DNA of 64,000 nt from Streptomyces flavofungini (GTDB lineage: Bacteria; Actinomycetota; Actinomycetes; Streptomycetales; Streptomycetaceae). The position numbers were made by a program, and so were the translations under genes. The notes under the pieces were generated by a model, which was not told the origin of the DNA, did no database searches, and saw only the letters and a list, made by a program, of their open reading frames with translations. The first letter of the stretch is position 1, and each line of letters begins with the position of its first letter. Positions 37,221 to 47,600 of the stretch are shown piece after piece. The DNA is taken from assembly GCF_014650815.1 (NCBI RefSeq), contig NZ_BMVR01000014.1, forward strand, positions 1-64,000, read 5' to 3'.

Positions 37221-38849
37221 GTGCGCGGCATGCGCGGCGGCCAGGGCCCTGCGGCGCGCCGCGGACCTCGCACCGCGACGCGAGGACAGTGCCCGGCTCC
37301 TCGTCGAGGCCGCTGCGGAGGCCGTGTTCACCGGGGACATCGCCTGGGTCGAGGAACTGACCGCGGCGGCACGCCCGCGCACGGATGACCCGTCGCTGCT
37401 GACCGCCGCCGCCGTGCAGGCCGGACGCCTCGCGGTCCTGACCGTACGGCACACCGCGGTGTTCTCCCGACTGGCCGACGCGGCCGAGCAGTTGATCCCC
37501 ACGCGGCCCTCCGCCGCCCTTGACCTCCTGTCCGGCGCCGCCGTGGTCCGCTTCTACTCCGGGCAGGACACCCAGCGGCACCGCATCCAGAGCATCCTGC
37601 GGCGCCTCCCCGAGGACGCCGCACCCACAGGCGTGCGCACCTGGGTGCGAGCCGTCACTGACCCCTTCGCCGACCGGGGCGAACTCGTCGCCCTGCTCCC
37701 CCGGTTGACCGCCGAGGCGCGGACCCGGCCGGAGCTGCTCACCACCGTCGGGATCATGGCCTGGCTCCTGGACGAGACCCCCGGGGCCGTCCGGGCTTTC
37801 GACGAGGCCTTCGACCGCTGGGAGACGCAAGGCGCGCTGCCGGAGGGTCTGGGCGGCGCGGTCGCCTGGGCCTCTGTGGAACGCGGACGGTGGGAACAAG
37901 CCCGGGAGGCCTGCGCCCGCACCACCGCGCTCGGCCGGGCGACCGGCCTCGACCACGCCGTGGCCTGCGCGGCCGCGGTGGACGCCACCGTCCTCGCCTT
38001 CCAGGGTGACGTGACGGCGGCCCGCACCCGGGTCGACGAGGCGCTCACCCTGATCGACCCGCTGGAAAGCCGCTCGGTCCACGTCTACGCCCGCCGTGCG
38101 CTCGGCGCCGTGGCGGCCGCGGAAGGCGCGTACGAGGCCGCGTACGACCAACTCCGCAGGGTGTTCACGGACGTTGGTGCGCCCGTGCACTGCCACGCCT
38201 CCTACCCGGCCGTCGCGGACCTGGCCGCTGCCGCGGTGCGCTGCGACCGCCGCGAGGAGGCGGTCCTGATCGTCGAGCGTTCCGCACGCGCGCTCGGGGA
38301 CAACGCCTCCCCTCGCCTGCGCGCGCTGATCAGCCGGGCCCGCGGCCTCCTTGCGGCCCCCAAGGACGCCGAGACCCCGGGGGCGCCGAGGCCCCCGGGG
38401 GCGCCGAGCTGCACTTCCGGGCGGCCCTCGCGGACCTCGTACTGGAGCACTGGCCCTTCGAACGCGCCCAGACCCTGCTCGACCTCGCCGAATGGCTGCG
38501 GCGCCGACGGCGCGTCGCGGAGGCGCGGGCGCCGCTCGCCGAGGCCCTGGAGATCTTCCGCCGCCTGGGCGCGCACCCGTGGATCGAGCGCACCCGGGCC
38601 GAAGCGCGCGCCGCCGGCCTCGACGTCACGGACCCGGCCCCCGACGCGCTCGCCGAACTCTCCCCGCAGCAGCGGCAGATCGTCGCCCTCGCCGCCCGCG
38701 GCCTGACCAACCGCGAGATCGGCGAGAAGCTGTTCCTCTCCCCGCGCACGGTCGGCTCGCACCTCTACCGCAGCTTCCCCAAGCTGGGCATCACCGCCCG
38801 GTCCCAGCTCCGCGACCTCATCGAGGGCACCCGTGCGACGGGCGGGTAG
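37215..38849 (+). pseudogene. LuxR-family ATPase regulator, 5' truncated and frameshifted
   Basis: The first frame starts mid-protein at LRRAADLAPRREDSARLLVE and runs with TPR-like helices to about 38373. The downstream frame then gives AELHFRAALADLVLEHWPFE and a complete LuxR helix-turn-helix (LSPQQRQIVALAARGLTNRE, then IGEKLFLSPRTVGSHLYRSF) to TAG 38847. The N-terminal ATPase domain with Walker motifs is missing. The frame change coincides with a 17-bp duplication; removing one copy restores a continuous reading DAEAPGGAELH. It is probably a dead gene. The 5' boundary touches an esterase remnant on the other strand. Confidence 0.82.
38374..38408. repeat. Imperfect 17/18-bp duplication that causes the LuxR frameshift
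   Basis: ACCCCGGGGGCGCCGAG (38374-38390) is followed directly by GCCCCCGGGGGCGCCGAG (38391-38408). The first unit is 17 bp, not a multiple of three, and its removal restores the frame. Confidence 0.85.
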
Positions 38850-39229
38850 GCGCGGGGGCTGATCTGCGCCGTCGAGCCCGCATGCACACCCCTGTCACAC
38901 CGAGGACGAGCGGCGCCGACGAGCCACGGAAGCCCTGAACTGACGCTCCCGCCCCCTCACTCGCCCCACACCTCATGGGCGCCACCCCTCGAACCAATCG
39001 AAACCAACCGGAACCGCCGTGGAGCGTTTCAGCGTCTCGGCCCGGGAACAGGGTTGATCCCTTCGTGACGCGTGCCGGAAGTGGCGTGCTTGTACGACCG
39101 GTGCATATGCGGTGGTTCGCGTCGGCGGGCGGGCGTGCGGGGGACTGGGGGACGCTGGAACGTTCGTATCGGCTCCAGCCGGGGAACGGCGCCGCCCTGG
39201 CACACATGACCGGAATGAGGCAGGTGGAG
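38850..39229. other. Intergenic region before the XRE membrane protein gene
   Basis: About 380 bp with no gene. The frame upstream of ATG 39230 stays open to 38975 but that part reads as basic low-information sequence. No hairpin or operator was recognised. Confidence 0.45.
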
Positions 39230-40609
39230 ATGGCGTCGCTCGCGGAGCTGCTTCGGGAGCTCAAGGAGCGGTCCGGGCTCAGCTATGGAGTGCTGGCCAA
39301 GCGGCTTCACATGAGCACGTCCACGGTGCACCGGTACTGCAACGGGGATGCGGTGCCCACCGATTTCGCGCCGGTGGAACGGTTCGCCCGGCTCTGCGAG
39401 GCGACGCCGAAGGAGTTGGTGGAGGTCCACCGGCGGTGGATCCTGGCGGACGCGGATCGAGGGCGGAAGACGGAGGCTCCCGCTGGCGGCGCCCCGGCGC
39501 CCGAGCCGAAGCCCGAGCCCGAGCCGAAGCCCCCGTCGAAGCCCCGGCCCGAGCCGAAGCCCCAACCAAAACCCCAGCCCAAGCCCCAACCGAAGCCCCA
39601 GCTCGAGACGGAGCACCAGCTGGAGGCGAAGCACCGGCCGGGGCCCGAGACACTGTGCGTCCCGGGCCCCGTGACCGCCTCCTCTCCGTTGTCCCTCTCG
39701 CGCAAGCGACGGACCCTCATCCTCGCGGCCGCCGTCACCGCGGTCCTCGGGATCGGCTCCGTCGCCCTCTCCATGAACGGCAGCGGCGACGGCGACAACC
39801 ACAAGCGGAGCGCCGGACCCACCGCCTCGTCGGACCCGAGCGCCTCGCTGTCCGACCAGTCCGGCAAGAAGAGCGGCAAGGACACGTCCGGCAGCGAGAG
39901 CAAGGACGAGAAGGGTGGCTCGTCCGGTCCGCCGTCCAAGAACGGGAACCCGGCGCCCGGCACTCCCCGCGACGGCGGCAAGGGACCCGCGTCCGGTGCC
40001 GGGCAGGGCGAGGACACCGGCGTGCCGCTGACAGCGCGCACCAAGCCGTACGCGTACGAAGACGACTGCACGCACACCTTCCTGGTGAACCGGAAGCCGG
40101 ACGAGGTGCCGGAGCCGCCCGCCGAGCAGGACGCGCCCGGCTGGGTGGGCGACCTCGGTGCCGTCACGTCCGGCAGCCAGTACATCGAGGTCACCGTGCA
40201 GGGCGTGGGCGAGGAAACCGTCGTCCTGCAGGACATGAACGTCCGCGTGCAGAGCAGCGGCGAGCCGCTGGCCTGGAACAATTTCCAGATGGGGACCGGC
40301 TGCGGCGGCAAGGTGGCCACCAAGTCCTTCGCCGTCGACCTCGACTCCGCGGCACCGCGCACCACGCCCGAGGCGGGCCAGCGCGACTTCCCGTACAAGG
40401 TCAGCGAGAACGACCCCGAGGTCTTCCACATCCTGGCCGACGTCAAGAGGCACGACGTGCGGTGGTACTTGGAACTGGAGTGGTCCAGCGGCAAGCGGCA
40501 CGGCGTGCTGCGCGTCGACGACCAGGGCAAGCCGTTCCGCACCAGCAGCCGGGAGGAACGCCCCCTGTACAGCTGGTGGCGTCCCGGCTGGGAGAGGGAA
40601 GGGTCGTAG
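39230..40609 (+). CDS. XRE-type DNA-binding protein with proline-rich linker and membrane anchor
   Basis: A 459-residue protein. An N-terminal helix-turn-helix (LLRELKERSGLSYGVLAKRL, then HMSTSTVHRYCNGDAVPTDF) is followed by a Pro/Lys/Glu linker of about 45 residues (repeats of PEPKP and PKPQ), one membrane helix (RTLILAAAVTAVLGIGSVAL at about residue 165), a Ser/Gly/Lys-rich stretch, and an extracytoplasmic C-terminal domain with two Cys (DDCTHTF and GTGCGGK). The layout suggests a membrane-tethered regulator or sensor. ATG 39230 follows GAGGCAGG. Function unknown; such proteins are frequent in Streptomyces. Confidence 0.88.
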   Translation: MASLAELLRELKERSGLSYGVLAKRLHMSTSTVHRYCNGDAVPTDFAPVERFARLCEATPKELVEVHRRWILADADRGRKTEAPAGGAPAPEPKPEPEPKPPSKPRPEPKPQPKPQPKPQPKPQLETEHQLEAKHRPGPETLCVPGPVTASSPLSLSRKRRTLILAAAVTAVLGIGSVALSMNGSGDGDNHKRSAGPTASSDPSASLSDQSGKKSGKDTSGSESKDEKGGSSGPPSKNGNPAPGTPRDGGKGPASGAGQGEDTGVPLTARTKPYAYEDDCTHTFLVNRKPDEVPEPPAEQDAPGWVGDLGAVTSGSQYIEVTVQGVGEETVVLQDMNVRVQSSGEPLAWNNFQMGTGCGGKVATKSFAVDLDSAAPRTTPEAGQRDFPYKVSENDPEVFHILADVKRHDVRWYLELEWSSGKRHGVLRVDDQGKPFRTSSREERPLYSWWRPGWEREGS

Positions 40610-40696
40610 CGCGGCCGAGCAGGCCCACCGCTACGCAAAGGAGGCTCACCCGCCGGGCCGTGCACCTGGCCGCACGCCCTTCCCCCGCCACGTCGC

Positions 40697-41581
40697 TCAG
40701 TTCGTCGTGGCAGGCTTGAGCACCTCCTCGCACCACTGCCGGAACGTGGTCGGGGTCGTCGATTCGGCGGTGCGCGGCTCGGCGTTGTCGAGGCCTCGGT
40801 TCTTGGCCTCGAACATGTCCACCATTCCTTGCGCCATCGAGTCGCTCATGCCGAAGCCGGTCATGCGCGCCTTGAGGGCCGGGCCGGGGATCTGGCGGTA
40901 GTGGATCTCCCTGCCGAGCACCTCGGAGATGATCCGCGCCATCCCGGTGGGCGACAGGTCCTCGGGGCCGAGGCAGGCGACCTGGCCGGAGCCCGCCCAG
41001 GTGTCGTCGAGGAGCAGGCATGCGGCGGTGGCGGCGATGTCGCGGGTGGCGACGACGGGGGCCTTCAGGTCCGGGTCGATCGTCATGAAGAACGCGCCCT
41101 GCTCGTTGATGGCGCCGACGTGGCGCAGCAGGTTGTGCATGAACGACGGGCAGGCCACGGCGCGGAACGCGACGCCCGACGCGGCGATCAGGTCGCACAT
41201 CGCCAGCGAGGACGTGACGAGCCCGGCGCCGTCCGCGAGCGTCGTGCCGCGGCCGAGCGCGGTGATGGCCACCACCCGCCGCACCCCGTGCCGGACGAAC
41301 GCCTCGCAGGCGGGGCGGGTGAAGTCGACGTAGACGGTCTCGGCGCTCGGCGCGCCGCCGTCGTCCGGCGCGAGCCAGAAGACCGCGTCCGCGCCGGTGC
41401 ACGCCCGGTCGATGACGGCGGCGTCGCCGTGCGAGCCCTCGACGACCTCGACGCGATCACGCATCTCGGGGGCGAGCCGCGAGGCGTCGCGGGTGACGAG
41501 GCGCAGCGGCGCCCCGCGGTCGAGCAGGTCGTCGACGAGCTGACGGCCGATGGTGCTGGTGGGGGCGGTGATGACGATCAT
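40697..41581 (-). CDS. NmrA-like NAD(P)-binding protein
   Basis: A 294-residue atypical short-chain dehydrogenase. The N-terminal Rossmann strand and glycine motif read MIVITAPTSTIGRQLVDDLL, a degenerate TGxxGxxG type (TAPTSTIG). The pattern RVEVVEGSHGDAAVIDRACT, then VFWLAP and VVAITALGRG fits NmrA/QOR2-like proteins, which sense NADP or reduce quinones. No catalytic Tyr-xxx-Lys pair is evident. ATG 41581 follows GAGAGA. It lies downstream of and in the same direction as the beta-propeller gene, with a 127-bp gap that contains a short direct repeat. Confidence 0.88.
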   Translation of the reverse strand: MIVITAPTSTIGRQLVDDLLDRGAPLRLVTRDASRLAPEMRDRVEVVEGSHGDAAVIDRACTGADAVFWLAPDDGGAPSAETVYVDFTRPACEAFVRHGVRRVVAITALGRGTTLADGAGLVTSSLAMCDLIAASGVAFRAVACPSFMHNLLRHVGAINEQGAFFMTIDPDLKAPVVATRDIAATAACLLLDDTWAGSGQVACLGPEDLSPTGMARIISEVLGREIHYRQIPGPALKARMTGFGMSDSMAQGMVDMFEAKNRGLDNAEPRTAESTTPTTFRQWCEEVLKPATTN

Positions 41582-41624
41582 GGTGGGGTCTCTCTGGTGC
41601 GTGGGTGAATGTGTGTCCGGTCGC

Positions 41625-41667
41625 GTCCGGGATCCAGGTCAGGCTGTGTCCGGGATTCGGGTCAGGC
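41625..41667. repeat. Short direct repeat between two genes
   Basis: GTCCGGGATCCAGGTCAGGC (41625-41644) and GTCCGGGATTCGGGTCAGGC (41648-41667) are two near-identical 20-bp units with a 23-bp period. Further GGGTCAGG-like pieces follow at about 41700. Possibly a regulator site or a simple repeat. Confidence 0.7.
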
Positions 41668-41707
41668 CATACGGGAGAGGAGAGTCAGGTCGTACGCGGG
41701 CTGCGGG

Positions 41708-42766
41708 TCAGGTCGGGCGCGGGATGTAGGCCAAGCCGTGCGCGCCGGACTCGCCGAACGACGCGTGCCGCAGGCTGGTCAGCGTCCGCAGCGTCTCCAG
41801 GTCGACGATCTCGACCGTGGACGAGGCGAAGCAGGCGACGTAGGCGAGACGACCGTCGGGCGACGACGTGATGGTCAGCGGGACGACCCCCACTTCGACC
41901 TCGCCGAGCCGCTGGTGGGTGTCGGTGGCGAACACGGTGAGGCGGCCGGGTGTCATGCGGCTGGTTCCGGTCGCCCGGTCGTGCTCCGCGCGCACCTCGC
42001 CCGCGAGCAGCTTCCCCGTCGAGGTGAGGTGGAGGGGCATGGCGGCGTGTTCCATGAGGAGGGTGTCGACGGCGCTCGCCGTGCGGGTGTCAATGACGGT
42101 GATGCCGGGGAGTGTCGCGTCCTCGGTGGCGAAGGAGCCGCGGTACGGGGCGGCGACGTAGGCGTGCGTGCCGTCGGCCGCGACGGCGATGCCCTCGCTG
42201 CCCGGTACCTCGACCTTCCCGGTGAGGGTGTGCCGTTCGAGGTCGAGGACCGAGACGTGCGGTGCCTCCTTGTTGGCGACGTACGCCGTCGTTCCGGCCG
42301 CGTCGATGGCCAGCCAGTGCGATCCGGGTGCGTCGGTGTCGATCCTGCCGAGGGGGCGGCGGGTCCGTGTGTCGATGACGACGACGCCGCCGGGGCGGTC
42401 GTCCGAGCCCTCCACGGTGACGTACAGCCGACCGCGTTCCGCGTCCAGCACGAGGCCGTGCGGAGCGTGTTCCGGGGCGAGGTCGACGACCTCGACGACG
42501 CTGCGGGTGCCGGGGTCGATGACGGTGAGCTCGGTCCGGCGGCCGGTGTTCGCGTGGTAGAAGCCCGAGTGGTACGTCGTCGTGCACCACAGCAGGCGCT
42601 GCGTCGGGTCGAAGCACAGCTCGTGCGGCTCCGCCAGGGTCTCGACCGAGCCGAGGTGCCGGTCGGACGCGGCGTCGAAGAACGAGACCGAAGGCCCGCT
42701 CTGGCTGACCACGGCCAGCACATCGCCCTCTCGACCGGCCCGTGGGGACTCTCGTGTCGCGCACAT
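41708..42766 (-). CDS. YncE-like seven-bladed beta-propeller protein
   Basis: A 352-residue protein made of YVTN/YncE-type beta-propeller blades: LAVVSQSGPSVSFFDAASDR, VVDLAPEHAPHGLVLDAERG, YVTVEGSDDRPGGVVVIDTR, AYVANKEAPHVSVLDLERHT, LPGITVIDTRTASAVDTLLM, and AYVACFASSTVEIVDLETLR. No signal peptide is seen, so it is probably cytoplasmic, unlike many relatives. The role is unknown; YncE proteins bind DNA or small ligands. ATG 42766 follows GAGGAG. It diverges from a LysR gene, which probably controls it; an inverted repeat lies in the gap. Confidence 0.88.
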   Translation of the reverse strand: MCATRESPRAGREGDVLAVVSQSGPSVSFFDAASDRHLGSVETLAEPHELCFDPTQRLLWCTTTYHSGFYHANTGRRTELTVIDPGTRSVVEVVDLAPEHAPHGLVLDAERGRLYVTVEGSDDRPGGVVVIDTRTRRPLGRIDTDAPGSHWLAIDAAGTTAYVANKEAPHVSVLDLERHTLTGKVEVPGSEGIAVAADGTHAYVAAPYRGSFATEDATLPGITVIDTRTASAVDTLLMEHAAMPLHLTSTGKLLAGEVRAEHDRATGTSRMTPGRLTVFATDTHQRLGEVEVGVVPLTITSSPDGRLAYVACFASSTVEIVDLETLRTLTSLRHASFGESGAHGLAYIPRPT

Positions 42767-42864
42767 GGTGAACTCCTCGCACTCTGCAGCTGGTTGGCTC
42801 CCGCTCTCGTGGGCCCGTCTCCACTCTCCGCAGAGGCGGGCTGCCGAGCCATGCAAGAATGTGC

Positions 42865-42879
42865 ACTCAATTATTGACT
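42865..42879. promoter_or_regulatory. Candidate LysR operator in the divergent gap
   Basis: ACTCAAT-T-ATTGACT, an imperfect palindrome (one mismatch) in an AT-rich patch, 32 nt before the LysR start and 99 nt before the propeller start. It matches the expected LysR-type position between divergent genes. Confidence 0.5.
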
Positions 42880-42910
42880 CAGGCGTAAAGATGCAGCTCA
42901 GGAGCCATTC

Positions 42911-43804
42911 ATGGATCTCAATCTGCTCCGCGTCCTGGACGCCCTGCTCCAGGAGAACAGCGTGACCCGCGCCGCCGAGCGCCTCGGCACCTCACCCGCG
43001 GCGACCAGCCGCACCCTGGCCCGGCTCCGTCGCACCGTCGGCGATCCGCTCTTGGTCCGCGCGGGGCAGGGCCTGGTCCCCACGCCCCGAGCCGTCGAAC
43101 TCCGGGACGAGGTCGGCGTGTTGCTGCGCGGCTGCGACAACGTGCTGCGGCCGGGGGCCGGGTTCGAGCCCGTCCATCTTCAGCGCACCTTCACCGTGCA
43201 GGCCACCGACCTGCTCCTGGCGGGACTCGCCGGTCCCCTGACCGAGCGAATCCGCGGGGAGGCGCCGCAGGTGGACGTGGTGTTCCTGCCCGAGGCACTG
43301 GAGGGCGGCCCCGCGCTGCGGCAGGGCGCGGTGGATGTCGAGTTCGGCGTGCTGGGGCCCATGGACCCGGAGACCCGCACCCGGAGCATCGTCCAGCGGC
43401 CACTGGTGGGGGTCGCCCGCAGCGGGCACCCGCTCTTCGAGAAGCGGATCGACGCCCGGCGCTTCGCCGCCGCCGACCATATCGGCATCTCCCGGCAAGG
43501 CAAACGTCTCGGCCCCATCGACCACGCCCTCGCGGAACGCGGGCTGCGGCGCCGTATCGCCGTCGTCGTCCCCAGCCACACCAGCGCCATGATCCTCGCC
43601 CGGGACACCGACCTCGTCGCCCTCACCATGGCCGACTGGCTCCCCGACGCGACCGGCGCCCTGGGACTGCGGACGTTCCCCATCCCCCTCGATCTGGCAC
43701 CCGTCGATCTCGGGATGGCCTGGCACCCCCGCAACTCGGCCGATCCGGGGCACCGTTGGTTCCGCGAGCAGGTGGCGGCCGCCGTGCAGGAGGCGTCCGG
43801 GTGA
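42911..43804 (+). CDS. LysR family transcriptional regulator
   Basis: A 297-residue regulator. The N-terminal helix-turn-helix reads MDLNLLRVLDALLQENSVTR, then AAERLGTSPAATSRTLARLR. The C-terminal effector domain of two alpha/beta lobes follows (FTVQATDLLLAGLAGPLTER, then VDVVFLPEALEGGPALRQGA). NodD-like features (L-N-L-L-R start, PxxSRTLxRLR) point to the subgroup whose coinducers are often aromatic. It diverges from the beta-propeller gene and probably regulates it and the NmrA-like gene. ATG 42911 gives the standard N-terminus. Confidence 0.93.
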   Translation: MDLNLLRVLDALLQENSVTRAAERLGTSPAATSRTLARLRRTVGDPLLVRAGQGLVPTPRAVELRDEVGVLLRGCDNVLRPGAGFEPVHLQRTFTVQATDLLLAGLAGPLTERIRGEAPQVDVVFLPEALEGGPALRQGAVDVEFGVLGPMDPETRTRSIVQRPLVGVARSGHPLFEKRIDARRFAAADHIGISRQGKRLGPIDHALAERGLRRRIAVVVPSHTSAMILARDTDLVALTMADWLPDATGALGLRTFPIPLDLAPVDLGMAWHPRNSADPGHRWFREQVAAAVQEASG

Positions 43805-43861
43805 CGCCGTGCCGGTGACCGCCGTCTCAGCCGTGCCGGGCGTCCAGGGGTGCCGCCCGGG

Positions 43862-44128
43862 TCAGCACCCCACTTCCCACGCGGACGGCGGCAGCGTCGC
43901 CGCCCGCGCGTAGACCCCCACGGCCCACGGCGACAGGCAGCACAGCGGGTGCAGCCTCGCCTGCGGCAGGCTGGCGAGTTGTCGCGCGCTGTGCGCCACG
44001 CAGCCGGTCATCTCCTTGCCGTCGGCGGTCAGGACCGTGACCGCCATGAGAGGCCCTTCGCACGGAGTCAGGTCCTTCGCGTCGGCCGCCCCGCACCGCT
44101 TCCCCTGCTCCGCGTCGTGCTGTCGCAT
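43862..44128 (-). CDS. Small cysteine-rich protein
   Basis: An 88-residue protein with six Cys: KRCGAAD, LTPCEGP, TGCVAHS, PLCCLSP and a terminal EVGC. It has no signal peptide and may bind zinc. The central TVLTADGKEMTGCVAHSARQ is well formed and codon bias is good, so it is likely real. ATG 44128 is preferred over an upstream ATG at 44185. It lies 57 bp from the convergent LysR stop. No family is recognised. Confidence 0.6.
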   Translation of the reverse strand: MRQHDAEQGKRCGAADAKDLTPCEGPLMAVTVLTADGKEMTGCVAHSARQLASLPQARLHPLCCLSPWAVGVYARAATLPPSAWEVGC

Positions 44129-44645
44129 GCTGCCCACCCCCACGTAGTCGCACCGCAAGAGGTTGCCCGGATCAGGCCCGTTCACGGGCGAGTTGACCAG
44201 CTCGTCGAGAATCCTTTACGAGACGCGCGCGGGAGCACCACCGCCGGAGCAGACGCCTCTTGCGCGAACAACTGCGGCCCGGACAGCGCGGACAACTCTC
44301 CCATTGACAGACGCATACGCCCTGATCGATCATCACAGCGGGCGGCCTCATCGACAGGCGATTAACCTGTCGCTTTGTTTCGCATGGCGGTGGCGGCTCC
44401 TTCGACTGTCTGGACGTATTCACGCTCTACTCGGAGGTAAGCACGCTCTACAGCAGGTCACACGGCATGCCGAGCCTCCGAACGGCACGTCATGTCACAT
44501 CTGTGCACGGTGAATACACCCTGCGTGATGAAGCGGCCGGCCATTCGCTCTTGGATTGCAATGCGTAACTTCCCCGGGGCCCGACCGACCCTGCTGAGCG
44601 AAATCCCGCGCCTATTCAAGTCACCCCTGTGAATAAGCCCCAAGA
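44129..44645. other. Intergenic region before the NRPS-PKS gene
   Basis: About 515 bp that is more AT-rich than its surroundings, as expected of a promoter region. It holds the inverted repeat CGACAGG-CGATTAA-CCTGTCG at 44352-44372 (perfect 7-bp arms), which could bind a regulator. No clear gene. No SARP-type direct heptamers were recognised by eye. Confidence 0.45.
44352..44372. promoter_or_regulatory. Inverted repeat in the promoter region of the NRPS-PKS gene
   Basis: CGACAGG-CGATTAA-CCTGTCG, perfect 7-bp arms with an AT-rich loop, 274 nt before the NRPS-PKS start. A possible operator. Confidence 0.45.
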
Positions 44646-47600
44646 GTGGAAGAGTTCAGCTTGTCCGCGAACCAAGGTCTGGCCACCACCGTCCTCGCGC
44701 AGGCCCGTCGCCGCCCCGCTGCCGTCGCGCTCGTCGACGGCGAGCGGACCCTCACGTACGCGGAGCTCGACGCGGCGAGCGCGGCGGTCGCCGACGCGCT
44801 GCGCCACCACGGACTGCGGCCGGGGCAGGCCGTCGCCGTCTGTCTGCCGCGGTCGTGGGAGCTGGTCTGCGCCATGCTCGGCATCCTGCGGCTCGGCGCG
44901 ACCGTCGTCCCGCTCGACGCCCAGAGCCCGCCCGAGCGCCGCCGCCACATCCTGACGGACTCGGACTGCGCGGCGGTGGTGCACGGCGCCGCCGCCCTGG
45001 ACGAACCGCCCGAGGGGGTCCGCCCGTTCGACGTGTCCGCGCTGCTCCAGGGTGCGCCCGGCGAGGCAGGTGCGCCTGGCGAGGCCGACGGTGACAGTGG
45101 CACGCGCGACAACGCTGTCAAGGACAGCACCGGCGTCTCCTTCGTCTTCTACACCTCCGGCAGCACCGGCCACCCCAAGGGCGTCGAGGTGCGGGACGCC
45201 GGAATCCTGCGCCTGGCGCGCCCCGGCTATCTGCGGCTCGACGAGGGCGCGCGCTTCGCCTGCCTGTCCAACCCGGCCTTCGACGCGATCAGTTTCGAGG
45301 TGTGGGTGCCGCTCCTGACGGGCGGCCGGTGTGTGATCCTGCGCGACGAGACGGTGCAGACCCCCGACGTCCTCGCGGCCGAGCTGGAACGGCGGCGCGT
45401 CGACGTCCTGTTCATCACCGTGGCGCTGTTCAACGCGATCGTCGACAAGGTGCCGCACTGCTTCGCCGGCATCGGCCAGGTCCTGGTGGGCGGCGAGCAG
45501 CTCAACGCCCGGCTGATCCGCCGCTGGTTCCGCCACAACCCCGACAGCCCCACCCGGCTCCACAACGTCTACGGCCCCACCGAAGCCACCACGTTCGCCC
45601 TCTGCCACCCGATCCCCCGCGACCTGGCCGGCGAGGTGATCCCGATCGGGCTCCCGCTGCCGGACACCGGGGCACTCGCGGTCGTCGACGGCACCCGCGC
45701 CGCCGAACCGGGCGAGGTGGGCGAGCTGTATCTGTCCGGCGAGGCGCTCGCGGCCGGGTACCGCAACCTGCCGGAGGAGACCGAGCGCCGCTTCGTGAGC
45801 CTCCCCTGGCACGATGCCGGACCCGACGCCGGGCGCGACTGCGGGCACCCCGTCGGGCCCGACACCGAACGCCACGCCGGGCCCGACCGCCATTACCGCA
45901 CCGGCGACTTGGTGCGCGTCGACGCCGACGGCCGCGTCGAGTACGTCGAGCGCGCCGACCGCCAGGTCAAAGTGCGTGGCTTCCGCGTGGAGCCGGGCGA
46001 GCTGGAACGGCAGATCGTGGCCCACCCGGCGGTGCGCCAGGCGTACGTCTGCACCCGCCGCGACCCGGACGGCGTCAATGAGCTCCTGGCCTATCTGGTG
46101 CTCGGCGCGCACCTGTCGTACGACGACTTCGACCGCCATCTGGCCGCGAGCCTGCCCGCGTACATGCGACCCCACCGCGCCTACCGGGTACCGGAGTTGC
46201 CGCTCAACGCCAACGGGAAGGTCGACAAGTCGGCTCTCCTGCGACGGACCGACGCGCCCTGGACCGCCGCGGGTGACGGGCGTGGCGAGGACGCGGCGCC
46301 CGTCACCGACCAGCAGCGTGAGGTGCTGGTGCTGGCGGGCCGCATCCTGGGCGTCGGCGATCTCCGGCTCGGTGACCGGTGGGTGGCGAGCGGCGGTGAC
46401 TCGCTGAAGGCACTGCGGCTGCGCTTCGAGGTGCGGCGGCGCTGGGGCCGCGAAGTGCCCCAAGCCCTCGTCCTGCGCGCCGACTTCGCCGAGCTCGCCG
46501 CCGCGATCGAGGCGGGCCGGGCCGGGGACGGCGTGCCCTACCCGCCGGTCGCCGCCCCCGCCGGGGCCGCCTCCGCACCGGCCACCTCCGAGCAGCAGCG
46601 CCTGTGGCTGCTCCAGCAGCGGCAGCCGGACTCCCGCGCCTACCACGTGCCGCTGGCCTTCCGCCTAGACGGCGCCGTCGACACCTCGGCGCTCCGGCAC
46701 GCCCTGCGCGCCCTCGTGGCACGGCACCCGGCGCTGCGTACCGCCTTCGAGTCCACGCCCGCCGGACTGCGGCAGGTGGTGCGCGACGCCTACGACCCCT
46801 GGGCCGAGCCCACGGACGAAGCGCTCCGCTCCGACGACGGCCGCCGCGCCTTCACCGACGACTTCTTCGCCGCCCCGTTCGACCTGGCCGTGCCCCGGCT
46901 CCTGCGCGCCTGCTGGCTGCCGTCCCCGGGCGGTGGCGAACTCCTGCTGCTGGCGCACCACATAGCGGTCGACGGCTGGTCGCTGAACGTACTGTTCGGT
47001 GAGCTGTCAGCGGTGTACACCGCGTACGCGCAGGTGGCGAGCAGTGAGCCGGAGGATGCGGCAGAGCACCCGCCCGCCCCGACCGCGCTCCCCACCCCGC
47101 CCCAGGACGCCCCGCCGGTCCCGACCCCCCTCGACTACGCCGCCTGGCAGGCCACCTGGTTCACGCACGACGCGTACCGGGCCCAGCGCTCCGAGCTGCG
47201 CCAGCACTACGCCACGTCGGCGAGCGAATCGACCCCCCTGGAGCCGGTCCGCGCCGCCGGGCACACCCCCGACGGCCGCCTGCTGCGCAGCACGCTGGAC
47301 GCGGGCCGCCGCGCCGCCCTCGACCGGCTCTGCGCCGACCTCGGCCGCACCCGCTTCCAACTGCTCCTGAGCGTGTACGCCTGGAGCCTGTACGGGGTGA
47401 CCGGTCGCACCGCGCCCCGGATCGCCGGGCCGGTCGCCGGACGGCCGGTGCAGGAGTTCGAGGCGAGCGTCGGCATGTTCGCGAACACCTTGCTGCTGCC
47501 GCTGGAACTGGCGCCGCGCGAGCGGCTGCGCGCCCAGTTGCGGCGGCACGCCGACACCGCGCAGGCGGTGCTCGACCGGCAGGACGTCGCCCTCCCCGAT

